From Cladosporium sp. IMV 00045 (taxonomy: Eukaryota; Ascomycota; Dothideomycetes; Cladosporiales; Cladosporiaceae), in assembly GCA_001931905.2 (NCBI GenBank), contig MSJI02000147.1, positions 1-21,543 of the forward strand: a DNA stretch of 21,543 bases, given 5' to 3'. The position numbers and the translations under genes were made by a program. The notes under the pieces are model-generated. The model had not been told where the DNA came from. It ran no database searches and worked only from the letters and a program-made list of their open reading frames with translations. Shown piece by piece: positions 8,538 to 18,196 of this stretch; the first letter of the stretch is position 1, and every line of letters starts with the position of its first letter.

Positions 8538-11119
8538 ATGGCGCAGAATCGAGCTCTCCAGCGCTTGAGCGCGATCTCAGCTCAGCTCACCAACCCACGC
8601 GGCGTGACTGGAACACTCATCAATAAACGATGGAACTCTGGAGAGGCTGGCGAGAACAAGACTGGCCACATTGCCACCAACAACACGCAAAGCGTACTTT
8701 TCTTCAATAATCTTCTCCCGGTAAATCTTCAGTGGCTCTTCCGCATCCCTTGGACGCTCGAGAAGGTCTTCCCCAAGCTCCTGGACTCCAACCAAACAAG
8801 CTCTATCTCTGCCGTCAACCCCATCAAGGTCCTCGAGAATGCATCGAAAGACCATGGAATCTCAAATATCAAAGTCTTGGAGGTACTGCCCCGTCTGAAA
8901 GAAGGCGGCGCCTTTGTCAAATTCTCGCACGATGAGGGTACCAAAGCAGACGACGTTTCCGAAGCTGTGCGAACCTACCTTCGAGAGAACACCTTCCGCC
9001 CTTGGTGGGACCCTATGGCACGTGTCAAAGCAAGGCTCGTCCTCGGAAAACCATGGATTGAGGATCTCTTCCGTCTCCCTTCGCCACGTCTCAAGGTGGA
9101 GTTCCTGCCCTCTCAGCCAGGCGCCGAGGCGGCAGAGCTCAACCAGGAACAGCTCTACTCGCACTTCAGGCCGTACGGAAAACTTGTCGACATCATTCCA
9201 CAGCCATCCGACTCCAAGGTTGTGCCAAGATATGCTTATCTCGATTTTGCACGCAAGCGTAAAGCCATCATGGCAAAGAACTGTCTTCACAGTTACGTTG
9301 TCACAGAGGCGCAGGGCGGTGGCAAGCTCGGCACAGTTCTCCGTTTGACGTACGAAAAGAAAGCTCGCTTTGGCTGGATCAAGGACTGGATCTTCAATCA
9401 CCCTAGACTCGTCATTCCCGCTCTCGCCGCGCTAGTCGCCGGTATAACAGTGTCTGTTTTCGACCCGCTGCGTACTATCACCATCAAGGCTCACATCACT
9501 CGCGCATTCCACGTGGAGGACAATGTCATCTTCCGTTGGTTCAAGTCGCAGGGTGAGGATCTGATCAACAAGGTCAAGGCACTTGGAAAGCCCGAAGACC
9601 CGGGTGATGCGGGCATGCAAGTGGTATGGGACGATCGCAAAGATCAAATCGAGCAGATTCAAGCTTGGCTTATGGAAACGGCGGATACTTTCATTGTTGT
9701 GCAAGGACCACGAGGGTCTGGTAAAAAGGAGCTGGTGCTTGACCATGCCTTGAAGCACAAGCGAGAGGCACATAAGGTACTCTCTCTGGATTGTAAGCCA
9801 ATTCAAGAAGCTAGGGGTGACTCTGCAACCATCAACGCAGCTGCTGGACAAGTAGGCTACTGGCCTGTCTTTTCCTGGATGAACAGCATCAGTGGTCTAA
9901 TCGACTTGGCGGCCCAGGGAGCTGCCGGCGTCAAGACAGGATTTTCTGAAACGCTGGAGAATCAGCTGGGCAAGATTTGGAACAACACAGCTTCGGCTTT
10001 GAAATCAATCGCTCTGGACGGACGCTCGAAAAACGACAAGGATGCTAAGCTGAGCGACGACGAGTACTTGGAGGTGCATCCTGAGAAGCGTCCAATCGTT
10101 GTCATTGAAAACTTCCTACACAAGAGCAACGAGCCCGGTGCAGCATTGGTGTACGACAAGATCGCAGAATGGGCCGCCCGTCTGACAACAAGCAACGTTG
10201 CGCACGTCATCTTCTTGACGACCGACGTCTCTTTCAGTAAGTCGCTGGGCAAGGCGCTTCCTGATCGCGTCTTCCGTCAGATCCCTCTTGGCGACTGCTC
10301 CCCAGAAGTTGCAAAACGCTATGTCATCAGCCACATCGACTATGTCGACTCCGACGACGAGGCCACCGACGAGAAGGAAGGTGACTCGACTCCCAAGACA
10401 CCACCAAGCCAGAAGCGTAACGATCTCAAAGAACTCGACAGTGTCATCGGCCAACTCGGCGGCCGCCTGACCGAACTGTAAGTAATATCCAGTAAGCACT
10501 GCATAGTCAAGACTAACATAATTACAGCGAATTCCTCGCCCGCCGCCTCCACGCAGGCGAAGCCCCCACCAACGCCGTGAAAGCGATGATCGAGCAATCC
10601 GCCTCTGAGATCCAGAAAATGCACATCGCGGCCGCCAGCGAAGAACGCCAATGGACCTCCCAGCAAGCCTGGGAACTGATCCGCAGCCTGGCCAAAGCCG
10701 ACGCCCTCCGCTACAACGAAGTCCTCCTGACCGACTCCTTCTCGTCCAACGGCGAAAAAGCCATCACGGCCCTCGAGCAAGCCGAGCTCATCAGCGTGCA
10801 GTCCCTGAACGGCCGTCCGTATAGCATCAAACCGGGCAGGCCCATCTACGGTCCCGCTTTCAAGGAGCTGGTCAACGACCGCGTGCTCGCGGCGAAGATG
10901 GATCTTTCGCTGCTGAGCATGCAGATTGGCAACGAGAATAAGAGTATTGACAAGTACGAGCAGGAACTGACGTTGCTAGGCGGATTGCCCAGTCAGCCAG
11001 GCGAGCTGAAGGCTAGGATTTACTGGCTGTTGGGCAAGATTCAAGGGAGTCAGAGTAAGGTCGAGGGATATGAGAAGGAGGCTGCCGATAAGAAGAAGGT
11101 CCTTCAGACGGAGTTTTAG
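8538..11119 (+). CDS. yme2: Yme2 / RNA12-like mitochondrial escape protein
   Basis: Exons 8538-10477 and 10528-11119 give 843 residues, a usual length for fungal Yme2. The N-terminus has a mitochondrial presequence-like stretch (MAQNRALQRLSAISAQL, later NKRWNS). Family blocks follow: FRPWWDPMARVKARLVLGKP and PWIEDLFRLPS, then an RRM-like fold at about 185-260, and one membrane segment (LVIPALAALVAGITVSVF) near 291-308. The RNA12 domain comes next, with a P-loop-like GPRGSGKK at 390-397 whose last position is Lys instead of Ser/Thr, and a C-terminal charged coiled-coil-like region. Yeast Yme2 is an inner-membrane protein affecting nucleoid structure and mtDNA escape. The ATG at 8538 begins the presequence directly. 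The gene is convergent with pcf11. Confidence 0.95.
10478..10527 (+). other. Intron in yme2
   Basis: The 50-bp intron has donor GTAAGT, branch GACTAACA and acceptor TTACAG. It is removed between the Leu codon of GRLTEL and EFLARRLHAGE, joining the RNA12 domain in frame. Unspliced, the frame stops at once. Confidence 0.95.
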
Positions 11120-12026
11120 ATCCTGTGGTGATTGGCGTTTGGGCGGGACGGAGGTCTTTCTACTTCGGGAAGGGGAGGGTTTCTGGAAAGGAAGACTGCC
11201 GAAGCCGGTCTTGGTGGGTTTGGGTATAACAGTGGTTCTCACTGCATTTTGTTGTTGACGCCAATTGCGTGCGGCAAGTCTCCAATCCTCGTGTAACTCT
11301 AAAAAGAGTAGTAAACATAATTGTTCTTTCTTCACGCTCGCCCCCTCGAGACAACAATTGGGCAATTTCATGAGTGCCACTTTCACTATGACTTACGACT
11401 ATTCGACCTTTCCGCCATGCACATCGGGACTGTACAAATCGCCGCATCGATCGTCTCATTGCCCTGTTGCATTCTCGTGCCCAGGCGACAGAGATGGAGC
11501 TCCTGGCGTCCATTCTCAAGCTGATTTCTGACATGGCATGTATGCTAGTGATGAGAGCGTGAAAGAGGACAAATTCTGCACGAGGTTGTGGATAGTTTCA
11601 ATCCTCCTGTGGTTTTCTGCTAAGATACATTGAAGTCAAGGGTAAACACATGAGAGCAATCCCAGAACACCGGAACGGAGATAAGGGAACCACCACTCTT
11701 TCGTTCACTTATCAAAACACTTCTCATGGCCTCGCCTTGCTGGTTTCGCTCGCTCTTCGTGCAAAGACTCCCTTCCTGACTTACTTCCTGATTCTCTTCC
11801 TGGCTTTCTTCCTGACTTCCTTCTTGACTTCCTCCCTGAGTATCGCCTTCGAGGCCCAACCGGAATTCCCCAACCCAAACTCTCGAGAATATGCATTTTC
11901 GCTTGTTGTGAACAAATAAAACAAAAACAACGCCAAGAGAGAAAGAGAAAGAACAAGGAAAAGAAGAAGAGCTACCCCTCAAACGTGTCGCTCTTCCCTG
12001 TCTCTTCAAACCAAGACATAAACTCC
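11120..12026. other. Convergent intergenic region of yme2 and pcf11
   Basis: The two 3' flanks face each other across about 900 bp. The stretch includes an 18-codon open extension of pcf11 in the +1 frame (12028-11975) and a 12-bp tandem repeat. The plus frame 11650-11919 encodes a repetitive hydrophobic peptide created by that repeat; the minus frame 11620-12030 does the same with SQEG-type repeats. I call neither a gene. Confidence 0.4.
11773..11844 (+). repeat. 12-bp imperfect tandem repeat, six units
   Basis: Six head-to-tail units of the form TTCCTGACTTMC follow each other exactly every 12 bases; the fourth is TTCCTGACTTCC and the last, TCCCTGAGTATC, is the most diverged. Because 12 is a multiple of three, all frames stay periodic, which explains the repetitive peptides on both strands. 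The tract is polypyrimidine-rich on plus. Confidence 0.85.
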
Positions 12027-14307
12027 TCAAAACTTCCTCTTCGTCTTCTCAGCCGAGCCCAAAGCCTCACTCTCAGCCTTCCTCTTCCCCAAAGTGGAGT
12101 CTGGCGTGCGCGTCCCCTCCCTCATGACATTCACGCCCGCCATGCCCTGACCGAGCGAAGCCAGCGCGGCGGCAAGAGAACTCTGCTGCTGGGGCGGCAG
12201 AGCCTGCGTCTGCGTCTGCACCGGAGCCTGCTTCTGCTGAGCCTGCTGCAGACCAGGCAGGGAACCCGTCATCTCCTGCAAACAAGTTGCATGCACGGCG
12301 CGGCCGTTGTTGTAAACGGCGTTCATGAAGACCCAGTCCTGCAAGTCGTCCGGGTGGCTGCTGCGCATGTCCTCGTAGCAGATGGGGCACTGCAGTTTCG
12401 TAACACCCGCTGGAGCGCGGATCCACAAGTCCTCCGGGCCCTTGGGTTTACCGCCCGCCTGGCCACCCGTACCGTCGGATTTGCCACCTGCCTCGCCGTC
12501 GCCGGTCGTGCTGGCTGTCGATGCGTCGAAATCTTCCAACGCCATCCACTCGCGCGCGTCGGGGAACCAGTGCCTGTGGTGCGCGGCGCGGGAGCTCTCG
12601 GCCAGCCGCTGATTGATGCGGAAGTGCCAGTCGAGGTGGCGGGCTTTGGCGGCGCGGCCTTCGGGGGTGGAGAGGAAGCGACGGCCGCAGGTGGAGCATT
12701 GGTTAGGTTGGTCGGTGTAGAGAGCGCGAAGGAGCTCGGGGCGGAAGGTTTTGAGGGATGCGTTGGTGGCTGGGATGATGGGTTTGCCGGTGGCGGAAGT
12801 TTGTGTTGGAGGTGCTTGGGGGATTCCACCAGATGGGGTTGATGATGTGTTGCGTTTGTGGAGACCGGAGAGGAGAGAGGCGAGATCTGCTGGTGGTGAG
12901 ATGGTAGGCGCTGGTGCTGGCGGCGTTGGGACTGCGGCCGATGGAGGTTTCATCAAGCCTGCTTTGGTGAGAGCCGCGAGAAGGTCGTTGCCATTCTGTG
13001 GTGTTGGTGCGGCGGCTGCTTGATTTTGAATGTTGTGCAGCTGAGCATGTGGCGCCTTCTCAAGCGATGGAGCAGCCTCCCTGATTTGCGGTGTGGTAGG
13101 CTTCTGCGTATTTTGTAGGAGAGCAGCGAGAGACCCAAGCTGCTGAGGGTTCAATGCGGGCATCCCAGGAGGAGGCTGCGGCGGTAGGAAGGGAGGTGGA
13201 GCCGATGAAGGCTGCGAGTACGGTGCTGGAGGCTGGAAGGGGAATGTAGGTGCCTGGGTTGCTGGTGCTGGGGGTTGCCATTGTGGCGTAGAAACAACAG
13301 GAGGCGTGGCACTAGGCTGAGGAGTCGCGGGTACTGCCAATTGTGCGATCTGAGCAGCGACAGCTTGCAAAGACTGAGGCGGGAGTTGCTGCGTGTTGAG
13401 CACCTGTTGCAGCTCAAACAACGCCTTCAATTTCTGCTGCAGTTTTGGGTTGCCTGGATCTGAAGCAAACTCTCTCTGCGTTTGCGCGATGACACCAGCG
13501 ACGTCGTGTTTGATTGACTCAGCATCGTTGCGTGGGTGTTGTTGCTGAGGCGGCTGTGCGTATGGGTATGCGCTCTGCTGTGTGGGTGTATGTTGGAATG
13601 GTGATTGCAATTGACCAGGCTGCGGTGTGTGTTGCTGCCGTTGGTACTGATACTGGCCAGGTGGCGGCTGAAATTGCCCGTTCACCTGTGGTGGCGTTGG
13701 CGTGTTTTTGTAGCCACCTTGAGGCAGACGTTGGTGCTGGAGCGCAGCAGTCTTTGCTTTGATGAGAGCATTCTCGATCGGCCTGACGACTTCGGGCGGG
13801 AATACAGGCCGCTTGTCCATGGATCCAGGAACTGGTTCTTTCCAAGTCTTGAGCATGCCCTCCATGGCTCTCCTGACGTTGCTGTCGACCAGAGTATATG
13901 CCTCCATGTATGTGCTGTACAGGCCGCGTCCGAGGTAGACCGTGTAAGGTGTGCCGACGTTCTTCACAATGGAATCGAGGACGTACAATGCAGGCAGCTT
14001 TTGCGTGGGAGTTGCCTGTGGCGTTGTCAGCGTAAAAACAACGTGAGCAAACCGAAATCGCCAATAATAAACCCATATATCATTCCTTTCACATGATGAA
14101 GAAAAAGTGTCTTACCGTTTTGATGTGGCTCTCCAGCGCTTTTGAGATAGCCTGAGCATGCTCAGTGCTTTCCTTTGCGATGAGGGTCAAGTTGCTGATC
14201 TCGTAGCGATTGTTTTGTGTCAAGTCTCGCAGAGAGTCTGAAAAGTCCTCAGCTACCGCATCAGAGGCGGAGCCGGAGATGGAGGCTCTGGGAGAGAGGG
14301 AAGACAT
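12027..14307 (-). CDS. pcf11: Pcf11, cleavage/polyadenylation factor IA subunit
   Basis: Exons 14307-14116 and 14015-12027 give 726 residues. Residues about 20-140 form the CTD-interacting domain that binds the RNA polymerase II C-terminal repeat: DSLRDLTQNNRYEISNLT, then ATPTQKLPALYVLDSIVKN and GTPYTVYLGR. A long Pro/Gln-rich linker follows. Two zinc-binding modules flank the Clp1-binding area: QCSTCGRRFLS with a downstream HLDWHFRIN near 503-525, and QCPICYED with a downstream HATC near 605-640. A basic tail (GKRKAES, KTKRKF) is a likely nuclear signal. The protein couples 3'-end cleavage to transcription termination. The stop lies at TTT TGA, and a +1 shift there would add 18 residues (see findings). 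The start is the first ATG and sits directly before the CID. Confidence 0.95.
14016..14115 (-). other. Intron in pcf11
   Basis: The 100-bp intron runs from donor GTAAGA at 14115 to acceptor CACAG ending at 14016. It lies between codons and joins SHIKT to ATPTQKLPALYVLDS inside the CID, as in other Pcf11 proteins. An open frame that appears to start at 13988 begins with TTG, which is an internal Leu. Confidence 0.9.
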
Positions 14308-15295
14308 GACTTCAAAGCGACAACTTCACGGAGCGAGCGAGCAAGTGCTATCTAACACGCGGCGTCTCTAGAAATAGAGCGTAGCCGACGTGTACGATGC
14401 TGTGTTCGGGCGAACACCGGGCTGAAGGGGTGAAGGGTGAAGATGAGGAGGATCAGAACACACGAGGTAGTCTGAGGGAGATGCGGCGTGAGGGTGATGC
14501 GGAGATGCAGAGCACGTGAAGAAAAGTGGCACTACGGCCTTCTGCCACGGAAGCGAGAGGCAGCAAGTAGTGGCTTTTTGACTAGCTAGAGATGGCACTT
14601 TTTCTTTGGTTTTTGCTTTTGCTTTTTCTGCAATCCCCAAGTGCAGCAGTGCTTTGGCACGTGTCCTTGCTCTTTCTACCTGCCTATTCCCCCAACGACA
14701 GCTCCTTGCCTGTAACTGATCTCTGTGATTGTGCTTGTTGGTTCTTCTGATTGCTTGTCACTCCAGATGGTGGACGGATCGCTTGTGCAATGTCGCTAAT
14801 TAGTGCTTGACAGCGGCTGGTCAGACCGCGCTGTTTGGTGAGGAAGTTGGTGATGTTAAAGCGTGGTTTGGTGTGTAGCGGTCGGCCGCTTTATGACATG
14901 TGATAGCGACTTTGGTGATGGTGAGAAGCAGATACTGTGATGTTGAAGATTCCCAGCAGCTGATGAAGCTGCGATTGCTGTCTGACACGCGCGCGAGGGC
15001 GAGGGCGAGATCCGCGCGGGAGTCCCCGTGTTCCCGTCCCGCCGCGACGTCATTGTCCTACACCCGGCGTTTCGGTCGAGTGCCACTGTGCTTCAGGCTT
15101 GCTGCTAGGCATCCACAATCCTCATCGCCCAGAGCTGAGAGTCCAACTCCTTACTTAGCCTCGTATTTCAAGACCGCCGGCCGTGACACAAGGCGAACCC
15201 TAGCTCTACATATATCACCTCGATCTGCCCGTGCCAGAGCCTCGAGCAAAAACTTCCCAAACCTCCTTCCGTCAACAGACAAAGAGCCTGCAAAC
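14308..15295. promoter_or_regulatory. Divergent promoter region of pcf11 and the I9-like gene
   Basis: About 990 bp separate two divergent starts. CACGTG E-boxes occur at 14513-14518 and 14659-14664. A TATA-like ACATATATC at 15208-15216 lies about 80 bp before the I9-like ATG, followed by a pyrimidine- and adenine-rich leader. Open frames here (14368-14640, 14856-15086, and the upstream part of 14900-15583) show no recognisable protein. Confidence 0.4.
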
Positions 15296-15929
15296 ATGAA
15301 GTTCTTCCTCGCCACCTTTCTCATGGCCATTTTGATGGCGTTGGCAATGGCTGCCGACGACCAGAAGCCTGTCATCGTCTCCTATCCCGAGGGCACTCCC
15401 AGGTCGGAGCTTGACGAGCTGAAGGATGCTATCAAAGAAGTGGTATGCTTCATGACTTCGCCTCAGCAATGGAGAACAATCACTGATATGCGTGTCTCTC
15501 AGGGCGGCGTTATCACCCACGAGTACAACAAACTATTTGGTGAGTCTCCATACCAGTCACATGATCTTCGCATCACGTGCTAACGAGATCTCAGTATGTC
15601 AATCCACCTGAAGTCCAAAACTCCACCACCTGCGCGGGATATCCGCCATTCGCCTATTGAGAGCGCATATGGCAAAGTGGACCCGACAGCTCCTCGACTT
15701 CCGCCTCTCGCATTCAGCATCTTACACGAAGAAGCATCCCTCGTCTCACACGACCACCGTCGCGTGTGACAATAGCATGATTAGCTGACAAGAATCTCCT
15801 CAACAGATGGGCCTCGCCGCCATGGTCCCAAGTGACTTCGTCGAAACCATCCGCACCATGGGCGCAGACCATGACGTCGTCGTGGAGGATGACCAGCCGG
15901 TCTCGATCAACGACAGCCCGCCAGCTTAG
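15296..15929 (+). CDS. Secreted peptidase-inhibitor I9-like small protein
   Basis: Exons 15296-15442, 15503-15538 and 15807-15929 give 101 residues. Residues 1-20 are a clear signal peptide ending AMA-A. The rest resembles the inhibitor I9 (subtilisin propeptide) fold: KPVIVSYPEGTPRSELDELK, then DAIKEV joined to GGVITHEYNKLF and to MGLAAMVPSDFVETI, ending RTMGADHDVVVEDDQPV. Stand-alone members such as yeast Pbi2 inhibit subtilisin-like proteases and act as folding helpers; secretion is inferred here from the signal peptide. The start has AAAC before ATG. Exon 2 is only 36 bp. Exon 3 is in frame only if intron 2 is removed as a twin intron; otherwise the frame stops or shifts. The exact exon 2/3 junction needs RNA evidence. 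Confidence 0.75.
15443..15502 (+). other. Intron 1 of the I9-like gene
   Basis: The 60-bp intron has donor GTATGC, branch CACTGATA and acceptor CTCTCAG. Removal joins DAIKEV to GGVITHEY, the usual I9 spacing. It is a multiple of three and has no in-frame stop, so retention would insert 20 residues without ending the protein. Confidence 0.8.
15539..15806 (+). other. Candidate [D1,2] stwintron (intron within an intron donor)
   Basis: The internal intron is 15540-15594: donor GTGAGT, branch GCTAACGA, acceptor ATCTCAG, 55 bp. Its removal places the G at 15539 next to TATGTC at 15595, creating a new consensus donor GTATGT. The external intron then runs to the CAACAG acceptor at 15806, with branch AGCTGACA, 213 nt after internal removal. 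This is the only canonical solution found that joins exon 2 (phase 0, ...NKLF) to exon 3 (MGLAAMVP...) using CAG acceptors. A rival single intron 15540-15792 with an AAG acceptor would also keep frame but insert ESPQQ. Confidence 0.7.
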
Positions 15930-16672
15930 AAAAAAAGCAACTGCCAAGCAAGGCGCGACCCTAACAGAACACCACACCAACCTACATCGTCTCGCTTTTT
16001 GTCAGAAATCACGGAATAGAAAGAAACTGATCGGATCGGAAAGGAACGTGTGGCTGTCGGGGAACTGATCCAAGGGGAAATTTCAGCTTTTCGGGGGGGC
16101 TGCTGAGCAGCTGTTGTGCGCGCGTGTGTTCTTTTTCCGCGGCGTTTGGGTTAAGGCTTCTCAGCTATGGTATTTGCTAAGGAAAATCACGAAACAGGGT
16201 TTGCGAGAGTCGAGAGTGAGCGAGAAGCTGGGCTTGTGCTCACGGAGGGGACAAATCGCGATCACATGCATGCATACTCATTTCTCTTTTTCCTTCCACT
16301 CCTTTCACGATGAAATTTCCTGCTATTTGCTAAGTTCTCAGATTAAAGAAAGCAGACCAGACCAAAAACAGACATATCACAAAAAAAGCAAGCAAGCAAA
16401 GCAATCAAGCAAAAAATTAAGGACCGTCGATCCTCCGTTTCAAGACCCCATCCACGATCTCCGATCCCAGAAAACAACAACCACATCAGTGCGCGGGTGG
16501 GATAGAAAGGAAGGAAGGAAGGGATTTGCGACGACGGCACGCTGCACACTGACTGCAGCCTTGCGTTGCCGGCTGCGTGTGCGTGTGCTTTGCATGCATT
16601 CGCATGCATGTGCCTTTGTCCTGCCGTACCCGTAACGCAGCTGCGCAGGCGAAGGCAGCCCACGCCGGCCTC

Positions 16673-17054
16673 ATTGGACACCCAACAACGCAGCACCCAA
16701 ACATGCCCACTTGGAACGCTTTCGCCCCGCTAAGAGTGCCGATTGGTGAGATGGGCAAAGGCCAATACGCCATGACACATGGCGATGGGGCTATGGGGCC
16801 ATGCCACATGTTCTTTATACTTTCTTGCGTTTTTGGGTTTTCTGGGTTTTCTCGACAAACCAGTCCAATCAATCGATCATGGCGTTCAAGTTCAAGCAAG
16901 CGAGGTTGGAATCGGAAGAGTCAGCAAGGCGAGGGACCGGAGAGCAACGCGAGAAAGAAGAGGCGCCAGACTTCGATTGCAGAGAAAGTTCGTTTATTTG
17001 CTCTACCTTGACTTGCTCGCTTGCTTTACTTGCTCAAAGTCAGCACCTCATTGG
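16673..17054. promoter_or_regulatory. Cluster of CCAAT boxes (candidate)
   Basis: Five CCAAT/ATTGG pentamers occur in 382 bp: 16673-16677, 16742-16746 and 17050-17054 on minus, and 16762-16766 and 16865-16869 on plus. Fewer than one would be expected by chance at equal base frequencies. They could bind the HAP/CBC complex; which gene they serve is unknown. Confidence 0.3.
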
Positions 17055-17983
17055 ATGCGCAAGGCCCGTGGCTTCGCGAAAACTGCATGGGAGGAGGAGG
17101 AGGAAGGTTATAAGCCACGACCCAAGAAGTGCTAAGCGAGCGAGGGCGGCGCCGTCTTGGTTGCGCTGCGTTGCTGGGTTCGATCTGGTGCACACCCCGC
17201 ATTTGGGAGAAAGATGGGGAGAAGTGGGGGTTGGTTTTAGAGTTTCGCTGTGGATGACGGAAACGCGATTCTGTTCTGGGGGTCAAGTCATTATCACAGG
17301 TTCAGAGCTCTCTTGAGACATGTTTCCTTTTGCTGACTGGAGAGAAGAAGAAGAAAAAGGGAAAAGGGAAAGAAGACGGTGAGGGAGCCCCGAGCTCGGC
17401 CGGAAGATGCCATGCCCAGGTCCCATGAACCGGTGTGTGCGTGCAGGTAGGTAGGCAGCCAACAAGCAATGCGCCGCCACCTCCGAAGAGCTTTTCTTTT
17501 TCTCTTCGCCAAGAGAAACAACCAGAACCAACACGTCAAAGCTGAAGATCGAAGAGAGAAGACTGAGGCTTGGGGAGAGTTGGGACGTGGCAGGTGGGCT
17601 AGGCTATTCTTATACGGAGGTGGGAAACTTGGGCTGTTTGTTGGATCTCCTGACCTGACTTGACCTGGCTTTTGTTGGACATGTGGGAGATGGAGCTCTT
17701 CACTGATTTTCTACTGCAAGTCTACTCCAAGACAAAACTGCACTTGCGAGAAGTCTCTGAGATTGCGCATGGCTTGCCACGAGCCAAGTAAACATGCTCG
17801 TTTGCCTCGATGGATTCTCAAAAGGTATACACCAGGCAGAACGAGACAAGATTTCTCAGCTTGCAAGACAACCTTCCAATCAAAATCGGCATGGAGCGAA
17901 AACATGGAAAAGGCTGCCGAACGCCTTCTTTGCCCAAAAGCAACAAGCTCTCGCTTCCTCGCCCAAAGAAACGGGCTTCCAGC

Positions 17984-18010
17984 CACGTGCGATTTCTTCG
18001 GCATGCCGAA
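17984..18010. promoter_or_regulatory. E-box next to a 14-bp perfect palindrome with CGG-N4-CCG
   Basis: CACGTG at 17984-17989 is followed by TTCGGCATGCCGAA at 17997-18010, identical to its reverse complement. The inner CGGCATGCCG has inverted CGG half-sites, the arrangement bound by dimeric Zn2Cys6 factors. It lies 1.7 kb upstream of the bHLH start, so linkage to that gene is inference. Confidence 0.35.
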
Positions 18011-18155
18011 ACGGAATGTGGCAGCCAATCGGCACGCGGGCCAGCCTTGCAGAAAGAACAGAAGTTTATTTGGGTGCTGAGATACTCTTGAGGTGCCTGC
18101 TACTGCTACCTACCGATGCCTTACTCTGCCCGCCCACGTCTACGATCCAAGCTTG

Positions 18156-18156
<1 letters not shown>

Positions 18157-18195
<39 letters not shown>
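18157..18195 (+). repeat. (AGC)13 trinucleotide microsatellite
   Basis: Thirteen uninterrupted AGC units. No supported coding frame crosses them, although an unsupported plus frame would read them as polyGln. Confidence 0.95.

Positions 18196-18196
<1 letters not shown>

Noticed and set aside
11650..11919. 89-codon plus frame encoding a hydrophobic, membrane-like peptide.
   Set aside because: The hydrophobic part is exactly the 12-bp repeat read in one frame; nothing else supports a gene.
12073..12829. Several long open frames antisense to or out of frame with pcf11.
   Set aside because: They arise from the GC-rich, Pro/Gln-coding sequence of pcf11 and are shadows.
16591..16608. Inverted repeat TGCATGC-ATTC-GCATGCA (hairpin).
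   Set aside because: Stem of only 7 bp in a stretch rich in GCATGC-type sequence; no associated RNA gene features.
17170..17200. GGTTCGATC resembling a tRNA B box.
   Set aside because: The last bases do not fit the B-box consensus, no A box or cloverleaf arms are found at the right distance, and no T-run terminator follows.
17763..18156. Stretch open in all three plus frames and partly on minus.
   Set aside because: None of the translations shows a domain, codon bias or conserved motif; stop codons are simply scarce there.
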